Shown here: one piece after another, positions 38,908 to 48,592 of the stretch | Numbering within the stretch: position 1 is the stretch's first letter | Layout: every line of letters starts with the position of its first letter | Assembly: GCF_030410375.1 (NCBI RefSeq) | Contig: NZ_JAUHHE010000002.1 | Location: 186,001 to 250,000 of the forward strand | DNA: 64,000 bases | DNA from: Zwartia vadi | Lineage (GTDB): Bacteria > Pseudomonadota > Gammaproteobacteria > Burkholderiales > Burkholderiaceae_B | Direction of reading: 5' to 3' | Made by a program: the position numbers and the translations under genes | Notes under the pieces: generated by a model | What the model was told of the DNA's origin: nothing | Database searches by the model: none | What the model saw: the letters and a program-made list of their open reading frames with translations, nothing else

Positions 38908-41271
38908 ATGTCATATGTCGTTTCTTTCGAGCAGCTCCGCATGTCGGATGTTGACTCTGTTGGAGGTAAGAACGCTTCTTTAGGCGAAATGATCAGCCAG
39001 CTTTCTGATGCTGGTGTGCGGGTACCTGGTGGCTTTGCCACCACTGCGCAGGCCTTCCGTGACTTTCTGTCCGGAACGGGTCTGGATAAGCGTATCGCCG
39101 AGCGTCTTTCAACCCTCAATCCTGATGATGTCCGTGAGCTTGCTTTGGCGGGTGCACAGATTCGCCAGTGGATTGTCGAGGCTCCTCTACCTGATCAGCT
39201 TCATCAGGACATCAAGAGAGCTTTTATCGCCCTGGATGCAGACGGAAAGGGCTCCTTTGCGGTCCGTTCATCCGCGACGGCTGAGGACTTGCCTGATGCC
39301 TCCTTCGCCGGCCAGCAGGAAACTTTCCTGAACGTGGTTGGCTTCGATGATGTGATCGACAAAATCCGTCATGTATTCGCCTCGCTTTATAACGATCGCG
39401 CGATTTCATACCGCGTGCACAAAGGTTTTGCGCATGCTGACGTAGCGTTGTCCGCGGGTATTCAGCGTATGGTGCGTTCAGACAAGGGTAGTGCAGGTGT
39501 CATGTTTACCCTTGATACGGAGTCTGGTTTTGAGGATGTTGTCTTTATTACCTCCTCCTATGGCTTAGGAGAAACTGTTGTTCAGGGTGCGGTCAATCCT
39601 GATGAGTTTTATGTGTTTAAACCCACGCTTGCATCGGGACACTATCCAATTGTCAATCGTCGGATCGGTTCCAAACTACTCAAAATGGAATTCGATCCCG
39701 CGCGAACAGAGGGTAAAGCGGTCCGTACGGTTGATGTTCCAGTATCCGAGCGTAATCGCTTCTCTTTGACTGATAACGAAGTCATCGAGCTCGCGCGCTA
39801 CGCCGTCATTATTGAAAAGCACTATCAACGTCCCATGGACATTGAGTGGGGCCGTGACGGTATTGATGGAAAGATTTATATTTTGCAAGCCAGACCTGAG
39901 ACCGTGAAATCTCAAGAAAGTAATGGCGACGTTCAACAACGTTACAAACTCAAAGCGACCGGTGAAGTGATTGTCACAGGTCGTGCCATCGGACAGAAAA
40001 TCGGCTCAGGTCCTGTGCGAGTGGTGAGTGATCTTTCTGAAATGGATAAGGTCCAGCCTGGTGACGTGCTCGTCACGGACATGACTGATCCCAACTGGGA
40101 GCCAGTCATGAAACGTGCTTCAGCCATCGTGACCAATCGTGGTGGCCGGACATGTCATGCGGCAATTATTGCTCGCGAACTCGGTATTCCCGCTGTAGTA
40201 GGATGTGCGGATGCGACCGATCGACTCAAAGAAGGTCAGCAAGTAACGGTTTCTTGTGCCGAGGGCGATGAAGGCAGAATCTATGATGGTCTGATCGAAA
40301 CAGAAATAGAGGAAGTTCGTCGAGGTGCGATGCCTGAAGTTGGGCTTAAGGTCATGATGAACGTGGGGAATCCTCAGTTAGCCTTCGATTTTTCCCAAAT
40401 CCCTAATCATGGTGTCGGCCTGGCACGTCTTGAGTTCATCATTAATAACAATATCGGCATTCATCCCAAGGCTGTTTTGGATTATCCCAATGTGGATGCC
40501 GAGCTCAAAATCGCAGTCGAATCCGCAGCGCGAGGACATGCGAGCCCCCGCGCGTTTTTTGTAGAAAAATTGGCTGACGGCATTGCGACTATTGGTGCGG
40601 CGTTCTATCCAAAGTCTGTGATTGTTCGACTGTCTGATTTCAAATCAAACGAATATCGCAAACTCGTCGGTGGTTCGCGCTACGAGCCCGAAGAAGAGAA
40701 TCCAATGTTGGGCTTTCGAGGTGCTTCACGTTATATTTCCGCTGATTTTGCCGAATGCTTCAAAATGGAGTGCGAAGCCCTTAAGCGTGTACGCGATGAA
40801 ATGGGCCTGACGAATGTGGAAATAATGGTGCCCTTTGTGCGCACCGTCAAGCAGGCTGAGAGAGTGATTCAATTGTTGGCTTCACACGGTTTAGTCCGTG
40901 GTGAAAATGGGTTGCGCATCATCATGATGTGCGAAGTGCCATCAAACGCAATCCTAGCCGAACAATTCCTGGAACATTTTGATGGATTTTCGATTGGTTC
41001 GAATGACATGACTCAGCTTACGCTCGGACTGGATCGTGACTCCGGGATGGAGTTGCTGGCAACTGACTTTGATGAACGTGACGATGCAGTGAAATTTATG
41101 CTGAGACGTGCGATTCAGGCTTGCTTAAAGGCTGGTAAGTATGTCGGTATATGCGGTCAGGGGCCAAGTGACTATGCCGATTTCGCGATTTGGTTGAAAG
41201 AAGAGGGTATCTTGTCAATGTCCCTCAACCCTGATACCGTCGTCGAGACTTGGAAAAAACTCGCCTCTTAA
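38908..41271 (+). CDS. ppsA: Phosphoenolpyruvate synthase
   Basis: 787 residues from ATG 38908, with AAAGGGTG upstream; a GTG at 38899 is also in frame. It converts pyruvate, ATP and water to PEP, AMP and phosphate for gluconeogenesis. N-terminal ATP-grasp-like domain ([32 protein letters not shown]), swivelling phospho-His domain with [15 protein letters not shown], and C-terminal TIM barrel ending with [15 protein letters not shown] and CGQGPSDY. Controlled by the divergent PpsR. Confidence 0.97.
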   Translation: MSYVVSFEQLRMSDVDSVGGKNASLGEMISQLSDAGVRVPGGFATTAQAFRDFLSGTGLDKRIAERLSTLNPDDVRELALAGAQIRQWIVEAPLPDQLHQDIKRAFIALDADGKGSFAVRSSATAEDLPDASFAGQQETFLNVVGFDDVIDKIRHVFASLYNDRAISYRVHKGFAHADVALSAGIQRMVRSDKGSAGVMFTLDTESGFEDVVFITSSYGLGETVVQGAVNPDEFYVFKPTLASGHYPIVNRRIGSKLLKMEFDPARTEGKAVRTVDVPVSERNRFSLTDNEVIELARYAVIIEKHYQRPMDIEWGRDGIDGKIYILQARPETVKSQESNGDVQQRYKLKATGEVIVTGRAIGQKIGSGPVRVVSDLSEMDKVQPGDVLVTDMTDPNWEPVMKRASAIVTNRGGRTCHAAIIARELGIPAVVGCADATDRLKEGQQVTVSCAEGDEGRIYDGLIETEIEEVRRGAMPEVGLKVMMNVGNPQLAFDFSQIPNHGVGLARLEFIINNNIGIHPKAVLDYPNVDAELKIAVESAARGHASPRAFFVEKLADGIATIGAAFYPKSVIVRLSDFKSNEYRKLVGGSRYEPEEENPMLGFRGASRYISADFAECFKMECEALKRVRDEMGLTNVEIMVPFVRTVKQAERVIQLLASHGLVRGENGLRIIMMCEVPSNAILAEQFLEHFDGFSIGSNDMTQLTLGLDRDSGMELLATDFDERDDAVKFMLRRAIQACLKAGKYVGICGQGPSDYADFAIWLKEEGILSMSLNPDTVVETWKKLAS

Positions 41272-41342
41272 TTACAACGATTGCATTTAACGGCTGATGA
41301 CAATGCAGTTTGCTTAGTGCTTTGCAGACTGGAATGGTGACA

Positions 41343-41801
41343 TCAGTCGCGAGAGCGTGTGTCGTGCTTCATCAGACGCTCTTTCTCCCGGGCCCAGTCT
41401 TTCTCTTGAGCTGCATCGCGTTTGTCATGCAGCTTTTTGCCTTTTCCAAGTCCAAAATCAAGTTTGATTCGACCGTTTTTAAAATGAAGATTGATTGGCA
41501 CTAAGGCATAACCGCGCTGTTCAACTTTACCGATCAGTTTGCTGATTTCCTCGGCCTTGAGTAACAGCTTGCGCGTGCGCATTGCATCCGGATGGATGTG
41601 AGTCGATGCCGAGTGCAAGGGGCTGACATGCATACCCAGAAGCCAAAGCGCGCCATCCAAAACAACGACATAGCTTTCCTTAAGCTGTGCGCGACCCGCA
41701 CGGATAGCCTTAACTTCCCAGCCCTGAAGCACGAGTCCTGCCTCGAACCGCTCCTCGATGGTGTAGTCGTGGAAGGCTTTCCGATTTTCGATAATACTCA
41801 T
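41343..41801 (-). CDS. smpB: SsrA-binding protein SmpB
   Basis: 152 residues. SmpB carries tmRNA to stalled ribosomes. Features: [30 protein letters not shown], and a basic C-terminal tail ([16 protein letters not shown]). AGGGA lies just before the ATG. It converges with ppsA and is divergent from the O-acyltransferase gene; no tmRNA gene was seen in the window. Confidence 0.97.
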   Translation of the reverse strand: MSIIENRKAFHDYTIEERFEAGLVLQGWEVKAIRAGRAQLKESYVVVLDGALWLLGMHVSPLHSASTHIHPDAMRTRKLLLKAEEISKLIGKVEQRGYALVPINLHFKNGRIKLDFGLGKGKKLHDKRDAAQEKDWAREKERLMKHDTRSRD

Positions 41802-41991
41802 AAGTTCCCTGCGTCATTGACGCATTTGCAACAAAAAATTACTGTAAAAGATGCACTAGCTAAAAAAACGACTAAAACTCTTCAATGATAACTAATAATA
41901 GTTAAAATTCTGGTTACTAATTATTAACAAAAAAACAGACGCCTTGCTTTGGATTGATAGGCCACAGCGTTGAGGTCGACATCGGGCTGCC
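41802..41991. other. AT-rich intergenic region between smpB and the acyltransferase gene
   Basis: 190 bases without a gene. The middle (about 41870-41935) is very rich in A and T with several near-repeats of TTACTAATTATTA and AACTAATAATAGTTA. It must hold the divergent promoters of smpB and the O-acetylation genes. I cannot assign clear -35/-10 pairs. Confidence 0.5.
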
Positions 41992-43455
41992 ATGGTTTTT
42001 TCCTCACTGGTCTTTTTATATCTGTTTTTACCAGTCAGCCTCATTATCTACTATTTGATTGGGTCAAGGATTGGTCGTCGCCGGCAAAATGGCGATGAGA
42101 TCAGTGCTGGCCACGCTACGCAAGCACAAAACCTTATTTTAATCGCCTCAAGTTTCTTTTTTTATGGCTGGGGAGAGCCTGTATGGGTTGGATTGCTTGT
42201 GGTGAGTTCGGCTGTGGGTTGGTTAGTCGGTCTTTGGGTCGAGCGTTGTCAAACGATGCGTTGGAAGAAAATCGCAGTGTTTGTTGCTGTTTTATCAAAT
42301 CTCTGTTTGCTGGGGATTTTTAAGTACAGCGATTTTATTGTTGAGAACATTAATTACGCATTCATCACGGGCCTCGATACACCAGGCTTTGCTCTTCCTA
42401 TTGGCATCTCTTTTTACACTTTTCAAATTTTGTCTTATGTTGTCGATGTGTATCGAGGCGAGGTGAGGGCGCAAAGACGGTTTTTAGATTTTCTACTTTA
42501 TGTCAGCCTGTTTCATCAGCTTGTGGCGGGGCCTATCGTGCGTTATGTCCACATCGCCAATGAAATCAATCATCGCATTCATACCTGGAGTGACTTTAGT
42601 CGTGGCTTGCATCGCGTTTGTGTTGGTTTATTTAAAAAAGTCTTTATTGCCAACGTCGCGGGTGAGTGGGCCCAACGCACACTTGGTTCGGACTTGTCTT
42701 CATTGTCAGTAGCAGATGCCTGGCTCGGTCTCGTCATGTTCACGATACAAATCTACTTTGACTTTTCTGCATATTCAGACATGGCAATTGGACTAGGGAT
42801 GATGTTTGGTTTTCACTACAGAGAAAACTTTAACTACCCCTACATTGCCAAATCAGTGACGGACTTTTGGAGGCGTTGGCACATTTCTTTAGGGACTTTT
42901 TTTAGAGATTATGTCTATATCCCGCTAGGAGGTAATAAAAGCTGGGCTTTCCGCAACCTTTTCATTGTCTGGGCCCTGACTGGTTTTTGGCATGGCGCCA
43001 GTTGGAATTTCATGCTGTGGGGGCTCTATTTTGGCGTTTGGATTGCGCTGGAGAGATTATTTATTGAACGCATGCTCAATGCTTTACCTGTAGCGATCAG
43101 CCATTTCTATCTCATGACGATTGTTACCCTTGGGTGGGCATTGTTTTACTTTACCGATTTTGAAAGACTCACCATCTTCTTTCAAGTTCTTTTTGGTTAT
43201 ACCTCTTCAGATCTGGTCGGATTGACAACGCTAAGTGACTTGCGCGCGCATGCGTTATGGTTAATTTTGGCTATTTTATGGTGCATGCCAGTAGGTACAT
43301 GGTTGCAAACCCATTTCAAGTCTTTGAGATTTGATCATTGGCGACCTGCAACCCAGTCCTGGTCTTTATTGTTAGTGGATGTCTTCTTGTTGATCACGTC
43401 AACCGCCTTATTAGTCGGTCAGACTTACAACCCATTTTTGTATTTTAGATTTTAG
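41992..43455 (+). CDS. Membrane-bound O-acyltransferase (MBOAT, AlgI/PatA-like)
   Basis: 487 residues with 10 or more hydrophobic helices. It begins VFSSLVFLYLFLPVSLIIYY, the usual AlgI/PatA start. The MBOAT catalytic region is intact: NYPYIAKSVTDFWRRWHISL with His297 and GFWHGASW with His334; YVYIPLGGNK lies between. Such proteins pass acetyl groups across the inner membrane to a periplasmic transferase that modifies alginate, other polysaccharides or peptidoglycan. The next gene overlaps the stop and probably encodes that partner. The acceptor cannot be named from sequence. Confidence 0.92.
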   Translation: MVFSSLVFLYLFLPVSLIIYYLIGSRIGRRRQNGDEISAGHATQAQNLILIASSFFFYGWGEPVWVGLLVVSSAVGWLVGLWVERCQTMRWKKIAVFVAVLSNLCLLGIFKYSDFIVENINYAFITGLDTPGFALPIGISFYTFQILSYVVDVYRGEVRAQRRFLDFLLYVSLFHQLVAGPIVRYVHIANEINHRIHTWSDFSRGLHRVCVGLFKKVFIANVAGEWAQRTLGSDLSSLSVADAWLGLVMFTIQIYFDFSAYSDMAIGLGMMFGFHYRENFNYPYIAKSVTDFWRRWHISLGTFFRDYVYIPLGGNKSWAFRNLFIVWALTGFWHGASWNFMLWGLYFGVWIALERLFIERMLNALPVAISHFYLMTIVTLGWALFYFTDFERLTIFFQVLFGYTSSDLVGLTTLSDLRAHALWLILAILWCMPVGTWLQTHFKSLRFDHWRPATQSWSLLLVDVFLLITSTALLVGQTYNPFLYFRF

Positions 43456-43457
43456 TG

Positions 43458-45443
43458 ATGTGCGAACACTTTGAGCCGCCTTTGAGAAAAAGCCCTGCCG
43501 CCCATAGGGTGCATGCGCTCGTGGTCACGATGCTCATTGCTCTGGTTGGTTTATTGTTTGTATTTACCTTTCGCTTCAATCCTGAAATTTCCGAAATTGA
43601 AAATCGTCGCTTGGCGGCTTGGCCGACTTTTAGCTCTGAGTCGCTGCTCAATGGTCAATATGCTCGGGATATTGAAACTTATGTTTCTGATCATTTTCCT
43701 GGCCGCACATGGCTAACAGAACTTGCTTTCGCTATTCGCACTTATCGCGGCATTGACTTGGGTGATCGTATTATTCAAGTCAAGGGCGCTGAGACAGGTT
43801 TTGAAGATGTCAGTCAATGGGCTGGATCAACAGAAGCAACCTCCGAGTCTGAGTCTGCTGTGACGCAAGCCGACACACTGCCGGATGTGAAAACTGAATC
43901 ACAAACAGAAGCTGAGCCAGAGCGACTAAGTAAACTTAATCCAGAGCCCAAAACAAAGCTAGATGCAGAGCTACAGGTAGAACCCAAAGCAGAGATAAAA
44001 ATAGAGCTACAAGCAGAATTACAAGCAGCGTCAAAAGCAGAGACACCGACAGATGAGCAATTAGAGCCACAAAAAGAGACAGACGCTTTGCCTCGACAAG
44101 AAAAACAGGCGGAAATAGAATCAATTTCTCGACACGAATCACAATCTGCATCGTATTCTGAATCACAACCTGCATCGCAAGCTGAACCTCAATCTCATAC
44201 TCAATCTGCATCACAAGCAGAATTACAAGCAGAAGCACAAGCAGAAGCACAAGCAAAATCGAAAGTAGCTCCGAAGACAGCGTCAATTGCGCAAGCCACT
44301 CAAGCTAAAGAGGTCGATCCTTTACCCAAGAAGGATCACGTTGAAACAAAGCCTGCATCGACGGTGCAAAGCCCGCCGGCGCCTGTCGCGTTGCCGCCAA
44401 AGCCCGCAACACCCGCCGCGCCCCAGGTATCAAATAATCAAGCCAAGCCGTTGAATGTCGTCGGTGGTGTCTTGCTGCATGACGGTCAAGCGCTATTTAT
44501 GTTTCAAGGTACGGACAGAGGGGCGCAAGGCTATGCAAATGCTGTGAATACGTGGGTGGAGTTGGTGGCTAAAAAGCGTCCAGGCATGACCACTACCGTT
44601 GTGGTCACGCCAACAAGCAGTCATTTTTATCTTCCACCTGCAGCGCGTGCCCGTACGACTTCAGAGGCCAAAAATCTTGCTGCAATGCGCTCTGCGCTTC
44701 TGCCTGAAGTGCGTTTTGCTGATGTGATTGCCGAGATGGAAGGTCATCAAGATCAACCTTTATTTTATAAGTCGGATCATCACTGGACCGGGCTGGGCGC
44801 CTATTATGCTTATCGTGCGTGGGCCCGAGCTTCAGGTGTTCAACCGCTGGATCTTTCGGCTTTTGATAAGCGTTCTGTGCCCGGCGTGGCAGGATCCTTT
44901 TGGAGTTTGACTCAGGCACCGGAACTGCGTCATGCTGACAAAGAATCCTATTATTACGTACCCAAAACTGTGACATTTGATGGCACGCAGTACACCGGAT
45001 CTCAACAGAGAACGCCGATTCCGCAGCCTTTTTTTGCTGAAAAAAGTCGTGGTTATATTGTGTTCTTAGGTGGTGACATACCACTTCTTGTTTCAAACAC
45101 GAGTGCGGGGACGGGTCGTACAGCACTTGTTGTCAAAAATTCTTATGGCAATGCCTTTGCCCCTTATTTACTTCCTCACTTTGATCGAGTTGTTGTTTTA
45201 GACTATCGCTATGTTTCACGTAACATTCAGGATATTGTTGATACATTCGGTGTCACTGATCTTGTTTTTGTGAACGCAACCATCACGGCAAACTCAGGTG
45301 CTCATCAGGAGCGTATGCGCCAAGTCGCTCGAGGCACATCTACCGCTTGGCTCACCGAAGCTGAAAAACGCAAAATTAAACAAGATCAGGAGGCCGCTGC
45401 ACAGGCCCAGTCTTCTGCCGTTTCAACAAGTCCTTCGCAATGA
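43458..45443 (+). CDS. DHHW/AlgX-like acetyltransferase partner with Gln/Glu-rich spacer
   Basis: 661 residues from ATG 43458 (a GTG at 43455 overlapping the previous stop is also possible). One N-terminal transmembrane helix (about 19-38) is followed by the family start EIENRRLAAWP and YVSDHFPGRTWL. Catalytic-type motifs are present late: SDHHW (Asp440, His442) and NSYGNAF (Ser562), the Asp/His/Ser set of AlgJ/AlgX-type SGNH-like enzymes. Between them, about residues 125-320 are a low-complexity spacer of Gln, Glu, Ala, Ser and Lys with short repeats such as ELQAE and AEAQ. Probably a periplasmic, membrane-tethered O-acetyltransferase working with the MBOAT. Confidence 0.85.
   Translation: MCEHFEPPLRKSPAAHRVHALVVTMLIALVGLLFVFTFRFNPEISEIENRRLAAWPTFSSESLLNGQYARDIETYVSDHFPGRTWLTELAFAIRTYRGIDLGDRIIQVKGAETGFEDVSQWAGSTEATSESESAVTQADTLPDVKTESQTEAEPERLSKLNPEPKTKLDAELQVEPKAEIKIELQAELQAASKAETPTDEQLEPQKETDALPRQEKQAEIESISRHESQSASYSESQPASQAEPQSHTQSASQAELQAEAQAEAQAKSKVAPKTASIAQATQAKEVDPLPKKDHVETKPASTVQSPPAPVALPPKPATPAAPQVSNNQAKPLNVVGGVLLHDGQALFMFQGTDRGAQGYANAVNTWVELVAKKRPGMTTTVVVTPTSSHFYLPPAARARTTSEAKNLAAMRSALLPEVRFADVIAEMEGHQDQPLFYKSDHHWTGLGAYYAYRAWARASGVQPLDLSAFDKRSVPGVAGSFWSLTQAPELRHADKESYYYVPKTVTFDGTQYTGSQQRTPIPQPFFAEKSRGYIVFLGGDIPLLVSNTSAGTGRTALVVKNSYGNAFAPYLLPHFDRVVVLDYRYVSRNIQDIVDTFGVTDLVFVNATITANSGAHQERMRQVARGTSTAWLTEAEKRKIKQDQEAAAQAQSSAVSTSPSQ
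44215..44262 (+). repeat. Short tandem repeat inside the DHHW gene
   Basis: A 12-base unit close to ACAAGCAGAAGC is repeated about three to four times in register, coding for Gln-Ala-Glu-Ala. It is the most regular part of a longer low-complexity stretch (about 43830-44420) that uses mainly CAA, GAA, GAG, GCA and TCA codons. Such tracts can change length by slippage in whole codons. Confidence 0.75.
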
Positions 45444-45466
45444 CAAAGTACCCACCGGAGAACGCT

Positions 45467-46939
45467 ATGTTCCTGACTCAATCACTTTCATCTCCTAAGC
45501 AGACACGGCACAATAGAGTTCTTTTAGTTGGTATGCTCAGTGCGCTCAGTTTTATTCTTGCTTCTTGCGCGCAAGCAGACAGGGTTTCTGAGCAATCCTC
45601 AACCCTGACTACTTCACAAGCTCTCACACAATCCGTTCAAGTACCTCAGCCCAGATTGCCCTCCGGACCGCGTCCATCCAGTGGCTTAGTATTTGTGCCG
45701 GGTGACCGGATTGTTTGGCTGGGAGACAGTATTACAGCCGCACATACCTATGGTCGCTATGTAGAAACTTTTTTTCTCCTTAGACGTCCCGATTTGAACT
45801 TAACCTTTATTAATGCCGGGATTGGTGGACATTCAGCTCTGAATGGTCTGAATCGAGTTGAGCAGGACGTTCTTGCTCTCAAACCCTCTGTGGTGGTTGT
45901 GAACTTTGGCATGAATGACGCAGGCTATCCAGCGGGTAGCCCTCATGCGGCGTTCATTCAAAATATGGATGCCATCATTGCACGTTTGCGTCAGGGCGGG
46001 GTTCAACGCATTATTTGGGTTGAACCTACACCTGCGCATATTGCAGGCATTCCGGCCCAGTCTAAACTTGTTGAGAGACAGAGGCAACTTGAACGTTATG
46101 TGGCAGAAATGCGTCGCCATTCTGTCGGTTCTGACGTGATCAAAGTGCAATGGCATGATCAGATGAAGCAGGCGCTCAATGCTGCCGCAAGCAAGCCAGA
46201 TTTCAAACTAATCCCCGACCGCATTCACCCCAGCGCTGCGGGTCATGCTGTGATGGCTGTTGAGTTTTTGCGCCAGATTGGCGCGAATCTTGAACCATCT
46301 GTCATTGAGAGCACACTTCGCAACAACACCCTAGAAACTGAATTCAGGCAAGTCAGTGCTGACAATAAAAAGACTTTCAACGTTCGATCCAGTATGGAGC
46401 GTTCTACAGGTGCCAGTGTGGATATTTCCACTGCGATTCCTCCAGTGCCTATGCTTTATAGTGCCGAGCAAACCAAGCTGCTGGCCAATCAATCTCTTGA
46501 GGCACTCAGAGGCTTGACTTGGCGGGTCAAAGGCTTGGAGCAGGGCGCACGTTTCACAGTCAAAATCGATGGGTTTTCTGTTGGCACGTTTAGTGGTGCT
46601 GAATTGGCAAAAGGCGTAGATGTCATGCCAGGCGATCAATCTCGCAAGCCATTGTCTGTCGCAGCCAAGAGAGAACTGCAAGCCTGCGCGCTGAAAGATC
46701 AATACGTGTTTTTAAACGATTTCGAGTGCTTGTTTGACATGCTCTACCAAAAAGATCAGCTCCGTATGCTGATGCGACCAGATCGTGTCCGTGACTTGCC
46801 AGATTTTGGCTCAGTTCGTCTTGCGACTTACACAAACTTTACGAATGCTTGGATTGATTCGGCGAGTCAGGCTATTACGGAAAAGGCCCTGCAAATAAGA
46901 CGAACACCGCATATCTTATCTCTTACCCAAGTACGCTAA
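45467..46939 (+). CDS. SGNH/GDSL-hydrolase lipoprotein
   Basis: 490 residues from ATG 45467, chosen because GGAG lies seven bases upstream; an ATG at 45440 overlaps the previous stop. The signal ends in lipobox LASC (Cys34). SGNH blocks are complete: WLGDSIT (Ser88), INAGIGGHSA, NFGMND (Asn150) and DRIHPSAAGH (Asp251, His254). The C-terminal 200 residues form an extra region of unknown role. Likely a lipid-anchored periplasmic esterase or acetyltransferase. As third gene after MBOAT and DHHW, it may remove or transfer the same acetyl groups. Confidence 0.88.
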   Translation: MFLTQSLSSPKQTRHNRVLLVGMLSALSFILASCAQADRVSEQSSTLTTSQALTQSVQVPQPRLPSGPRPSSGLVFVPGDRIVWLGDSITAAHTYGRYVETFFLLRRPDLNLTFINAGIGGHSALNGLNRVEQDVLALKPSVVVVNFGMNDAGYPAGSPHAAFIQNMDAIIARLRQGGVQRIIWVEPTPAHIAGIPAQSKLVERQRQLERYVAEMRRHSVGSDVIKVQWHDQMKQALNAAASKPDFKLIPDRIHPSAAGHAVMAVEFLRQIGANLEPSVIESTLRNNTLETEFRQVSADNKKTFNVRSSMERSTGASVDISTAIPPVPMLYSAEQTKLLANQSLEALRGLTWRVKGLEQGARFTVKIDGFSVGTFSGAELAKGVDVMPGDQSRKPLSVAAKRELQACALKDQYVFLNDFECLFDMLYQKDQLRMLMRPDRVRDLPDFGSVRLATYTNFTNAWIDSASQAITEKALQIRRTPHILSLTQVR

Positions 46940-46955
46940 TCGTTTCATTTACAGA

Positions 46956-48068
46956 TCAATCTTTCAAACTTGGTTTGGAAATCACGACGCTGGTTCCCGC
47001 TTGGAGGGTTTGGCCCAAGTGAAAGCCATTCATCTGTCTTGTTCGATTAGGATCGACCTGTAGTTTTTTAGCTAATACTTCGACGGTTTGGGGTATGTCC
47101 ACGACAACTGTGCTCCATGGTGAGAGCGGTTGATCGTAATTGCGATAGTTTTCCTGAAATCTCTCAACATTGGCCACAGGAATTAATAGACTTTGGTTCT
47201 TTGTTGCGGGGATAAATGTCTTGTTAAACGACGGATTTAAATCCACAAACTCATCGTTTGATATACCAGCCAGTTTCGTGACAACGCTGATGTCGATTGT
47301 CCGTGTGACATCTAGGCGGGTAAAGTAAGGTTTGTTGCGGATATCGGGTAAGGTGATTTTATATTTCTCGGGATTCTCTATGATGTGTCTGATTGCAAGC
47401 AGCTTGGGGACAAAAACCATGGTCTCGATTGGCATGTTCAAACTCAAATAATGAGTAGGTAGCTTTCTGCGCTGATTATTCGCGATCGCTTTTGAAACAT
47501 TGCCCGGCCCCCAATTGTAGGCTGCTAGTGCAATATGCCAGTCACCATATTTGGCGTGAAGTTCTTGCATCAGATCAAGCGCTGCTTCGGTTGAACGGAC
47601 AATATCGCGACGCTCATCTTTGATAGGTGTATGGACTAAATTCAGGTGTCTGGCAGCTACCGGCATCAACCCCCATAATCCAGCCGGATTCAGTCCTTTT
47701 CCTCGTCGAACATTAAAACTGCTTTCTAAAAAAGGAAGCAATGCAAGTTCCGCTGGCATATTGCGTTTCTTGACTTCTTCAAGAACGTAATAGATATAAG
47801 GTCTAGAAAGCTCAAGGGTGTCTTTGAAATGCGTCCCACTTGCGCTGTAAAGTGAAATTTGACGTGCGACCAGAGGTGTGTCGAGCGGCGCAAGGGCAAA
47901 ACCTTCACGCATAGATGTCCAAATGCTAACGACTTGTCGTTGCGCATGCACGCGATCTTGTGTTTCAAGGTCATTCGCAGTTGACTGACTAATGTATGCA
48001 CAGCCTGACAAGATAATTGCGAAGCAGAGCAGCCCGAAGAGATAGGCATTATTTTTACAACTACACAT
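46956..48068 (-). CDS. mltD: MltD-like lytic transglycosylase lipoprotein
   Basis: 370 residues. The lipoprotein signal ends in LSGC (Cys23). The SLT domain (about 90-200) has the catalytic Glu115 in LPFLESSFNVRR, then GLWGLMPVAARHLNL and AAYNWGPGNV. The C-terminal 60 residues resemble a single LysM (TVEVLAKKLQVDPNRTRQMN). It cleaves peptidoglycan glycan with 1,6-anhydro ends. It converges with the SGNH lipoprotein gene, 16 bases apart. Shorter than E. coli MltD, which has more LysM copies. Confidence 0.88.
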   Translation of the reverse strand: MCSCKNNAYLFGLLCFAIILSGCAYISQSTANDLETQDRVHAQRQVVSIWTSMREGFALAPLDTPLVARQISLYSASGTHFKDTLELSRPYIYYVLEEVKKRNMPAELALLPFLESSFNVRRGKGLNPAGLWGLMPVAARHLNLVHTPIKDERRDIVRSTEAALDLMQELHAKYGDWHIALAAYNWGPGNVSKAIANNQRRKLPTHYLSLNMPIETMVFVPKLLAIRHIIENPEKYKITLPDIRNKPYFTRLDVTRTIDISVVTKLAGISNDEFVDLNPSFNKTFIPATKNQSLLIPVANVERFQENYRNYDQPLSPWSTVVVDIPQTVEVLAKKLQVDPNRTRQMNGFHLGQTLQAGTSVVISKPSLKD

Positions 48069-48157
48069 AAATTCAGCCCTTATTCAAGCTGAAAGACGCT
48101 CCCTAAGATTAACGTCTAACGGTAAAATCTGGACATTCTAGCTAATCACGACCCATC

Positions 48158-48592
48158 ATGCATTCCGTAGAGCGCTCCGTTCTGGTGCCCCACAGTGCCG
48201 GACAAATGTTTGATCTGGTAGCCGATGTTGAAAAATATCCCCAATTTATGCCTTGGTGTGGAGGAGCCACAGTGTCTTCTCGTGACGCAAACGGGATGCA
48301 GGCCTCCATTACTATTTCGCTTGCCGGAATCAGACAAACATTCACTACTCGTAATAAACACCAGTATCCACACTGTATTGAACTCGAGCTTGTGGATGGC
48401 CCCTTTTCTGTATTGACAGGAAAATGGGAGTTCATTTCTTTATCAGAAGATGCTTGTAAGGTATTGTTTACACTGAGATATGCGTTTTCCAACCGTGCCC
48501 TTGAAACCTTGGTTGGGCCTATTTTCAATCGCATTGCGACGAGCTTCATTGACTCCTTTACTCAGCGTGCTCAGGTTTGCTACGGCGAATGA
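48158..48592 (+). CDS. ratA: RatA/Coq10-type START-domain protein
   Basis: 144 residues, polyketide-cyclase/START fold. Features: HSVERSVLVPHSAGQMFDLV, the VEKYPQFMPWC segment and DGPFSVLTGKW. In E. coli the homologue RatA was described as blocking 70S assembly; relatives bind ubiquinone. Which role applies here is unclear. It overlaps rnfH by four bases (ATGA), and the pair normally stands near smpB. Confidence 0.92.
   Translation: MHSVERSVLVPHSAGQMFDLVADVEKYPQFMPWCGGATVSSRDANGMQASITISLAGIRQTFTTRNKHQYPHCIELELVDGPFSVLTGKWEFISLSEDACKVLFTLRYAFSNRALETLVGPIFNRIATSFIDSFTQRAQVCYGE

Noticed and set aside
41802..41991. Possible small RNA or attachment site in the AT-rich smpB gap
   Set aside because: No stable hairpin with a T-run, no tRNA-like end and no matching direct repeat at the other end of the module was found by eye.
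44150..44262. CRISPR-like spaced repeats
   Set aside because: Repeats are short, contiguous, codon-phased and coding; there are no unique spacers and no cas genes.
43936..44286. Minus-strand Leu/Ile/Val-rich open frame of 116 codons
   Set aside because: It is the complement of the CAA/GAA/GCA-rich repeat in the DHHW gene; the hydrophobic composition follows from the repeat, and there is no ribosome site.
44605..45126. 173-codon minus-strand open frame in the DHHW gene
   Set aside because: Overlaps the catalytic DHHW region on the other strand; no promoter, no ribosome site, no family features.
41992..46939. Complete alginate biosynthesis cluster
   Set aside because: Only acetylation-type genes are present; no alg polymerase, epimerase, lyase or export genes are nearby.
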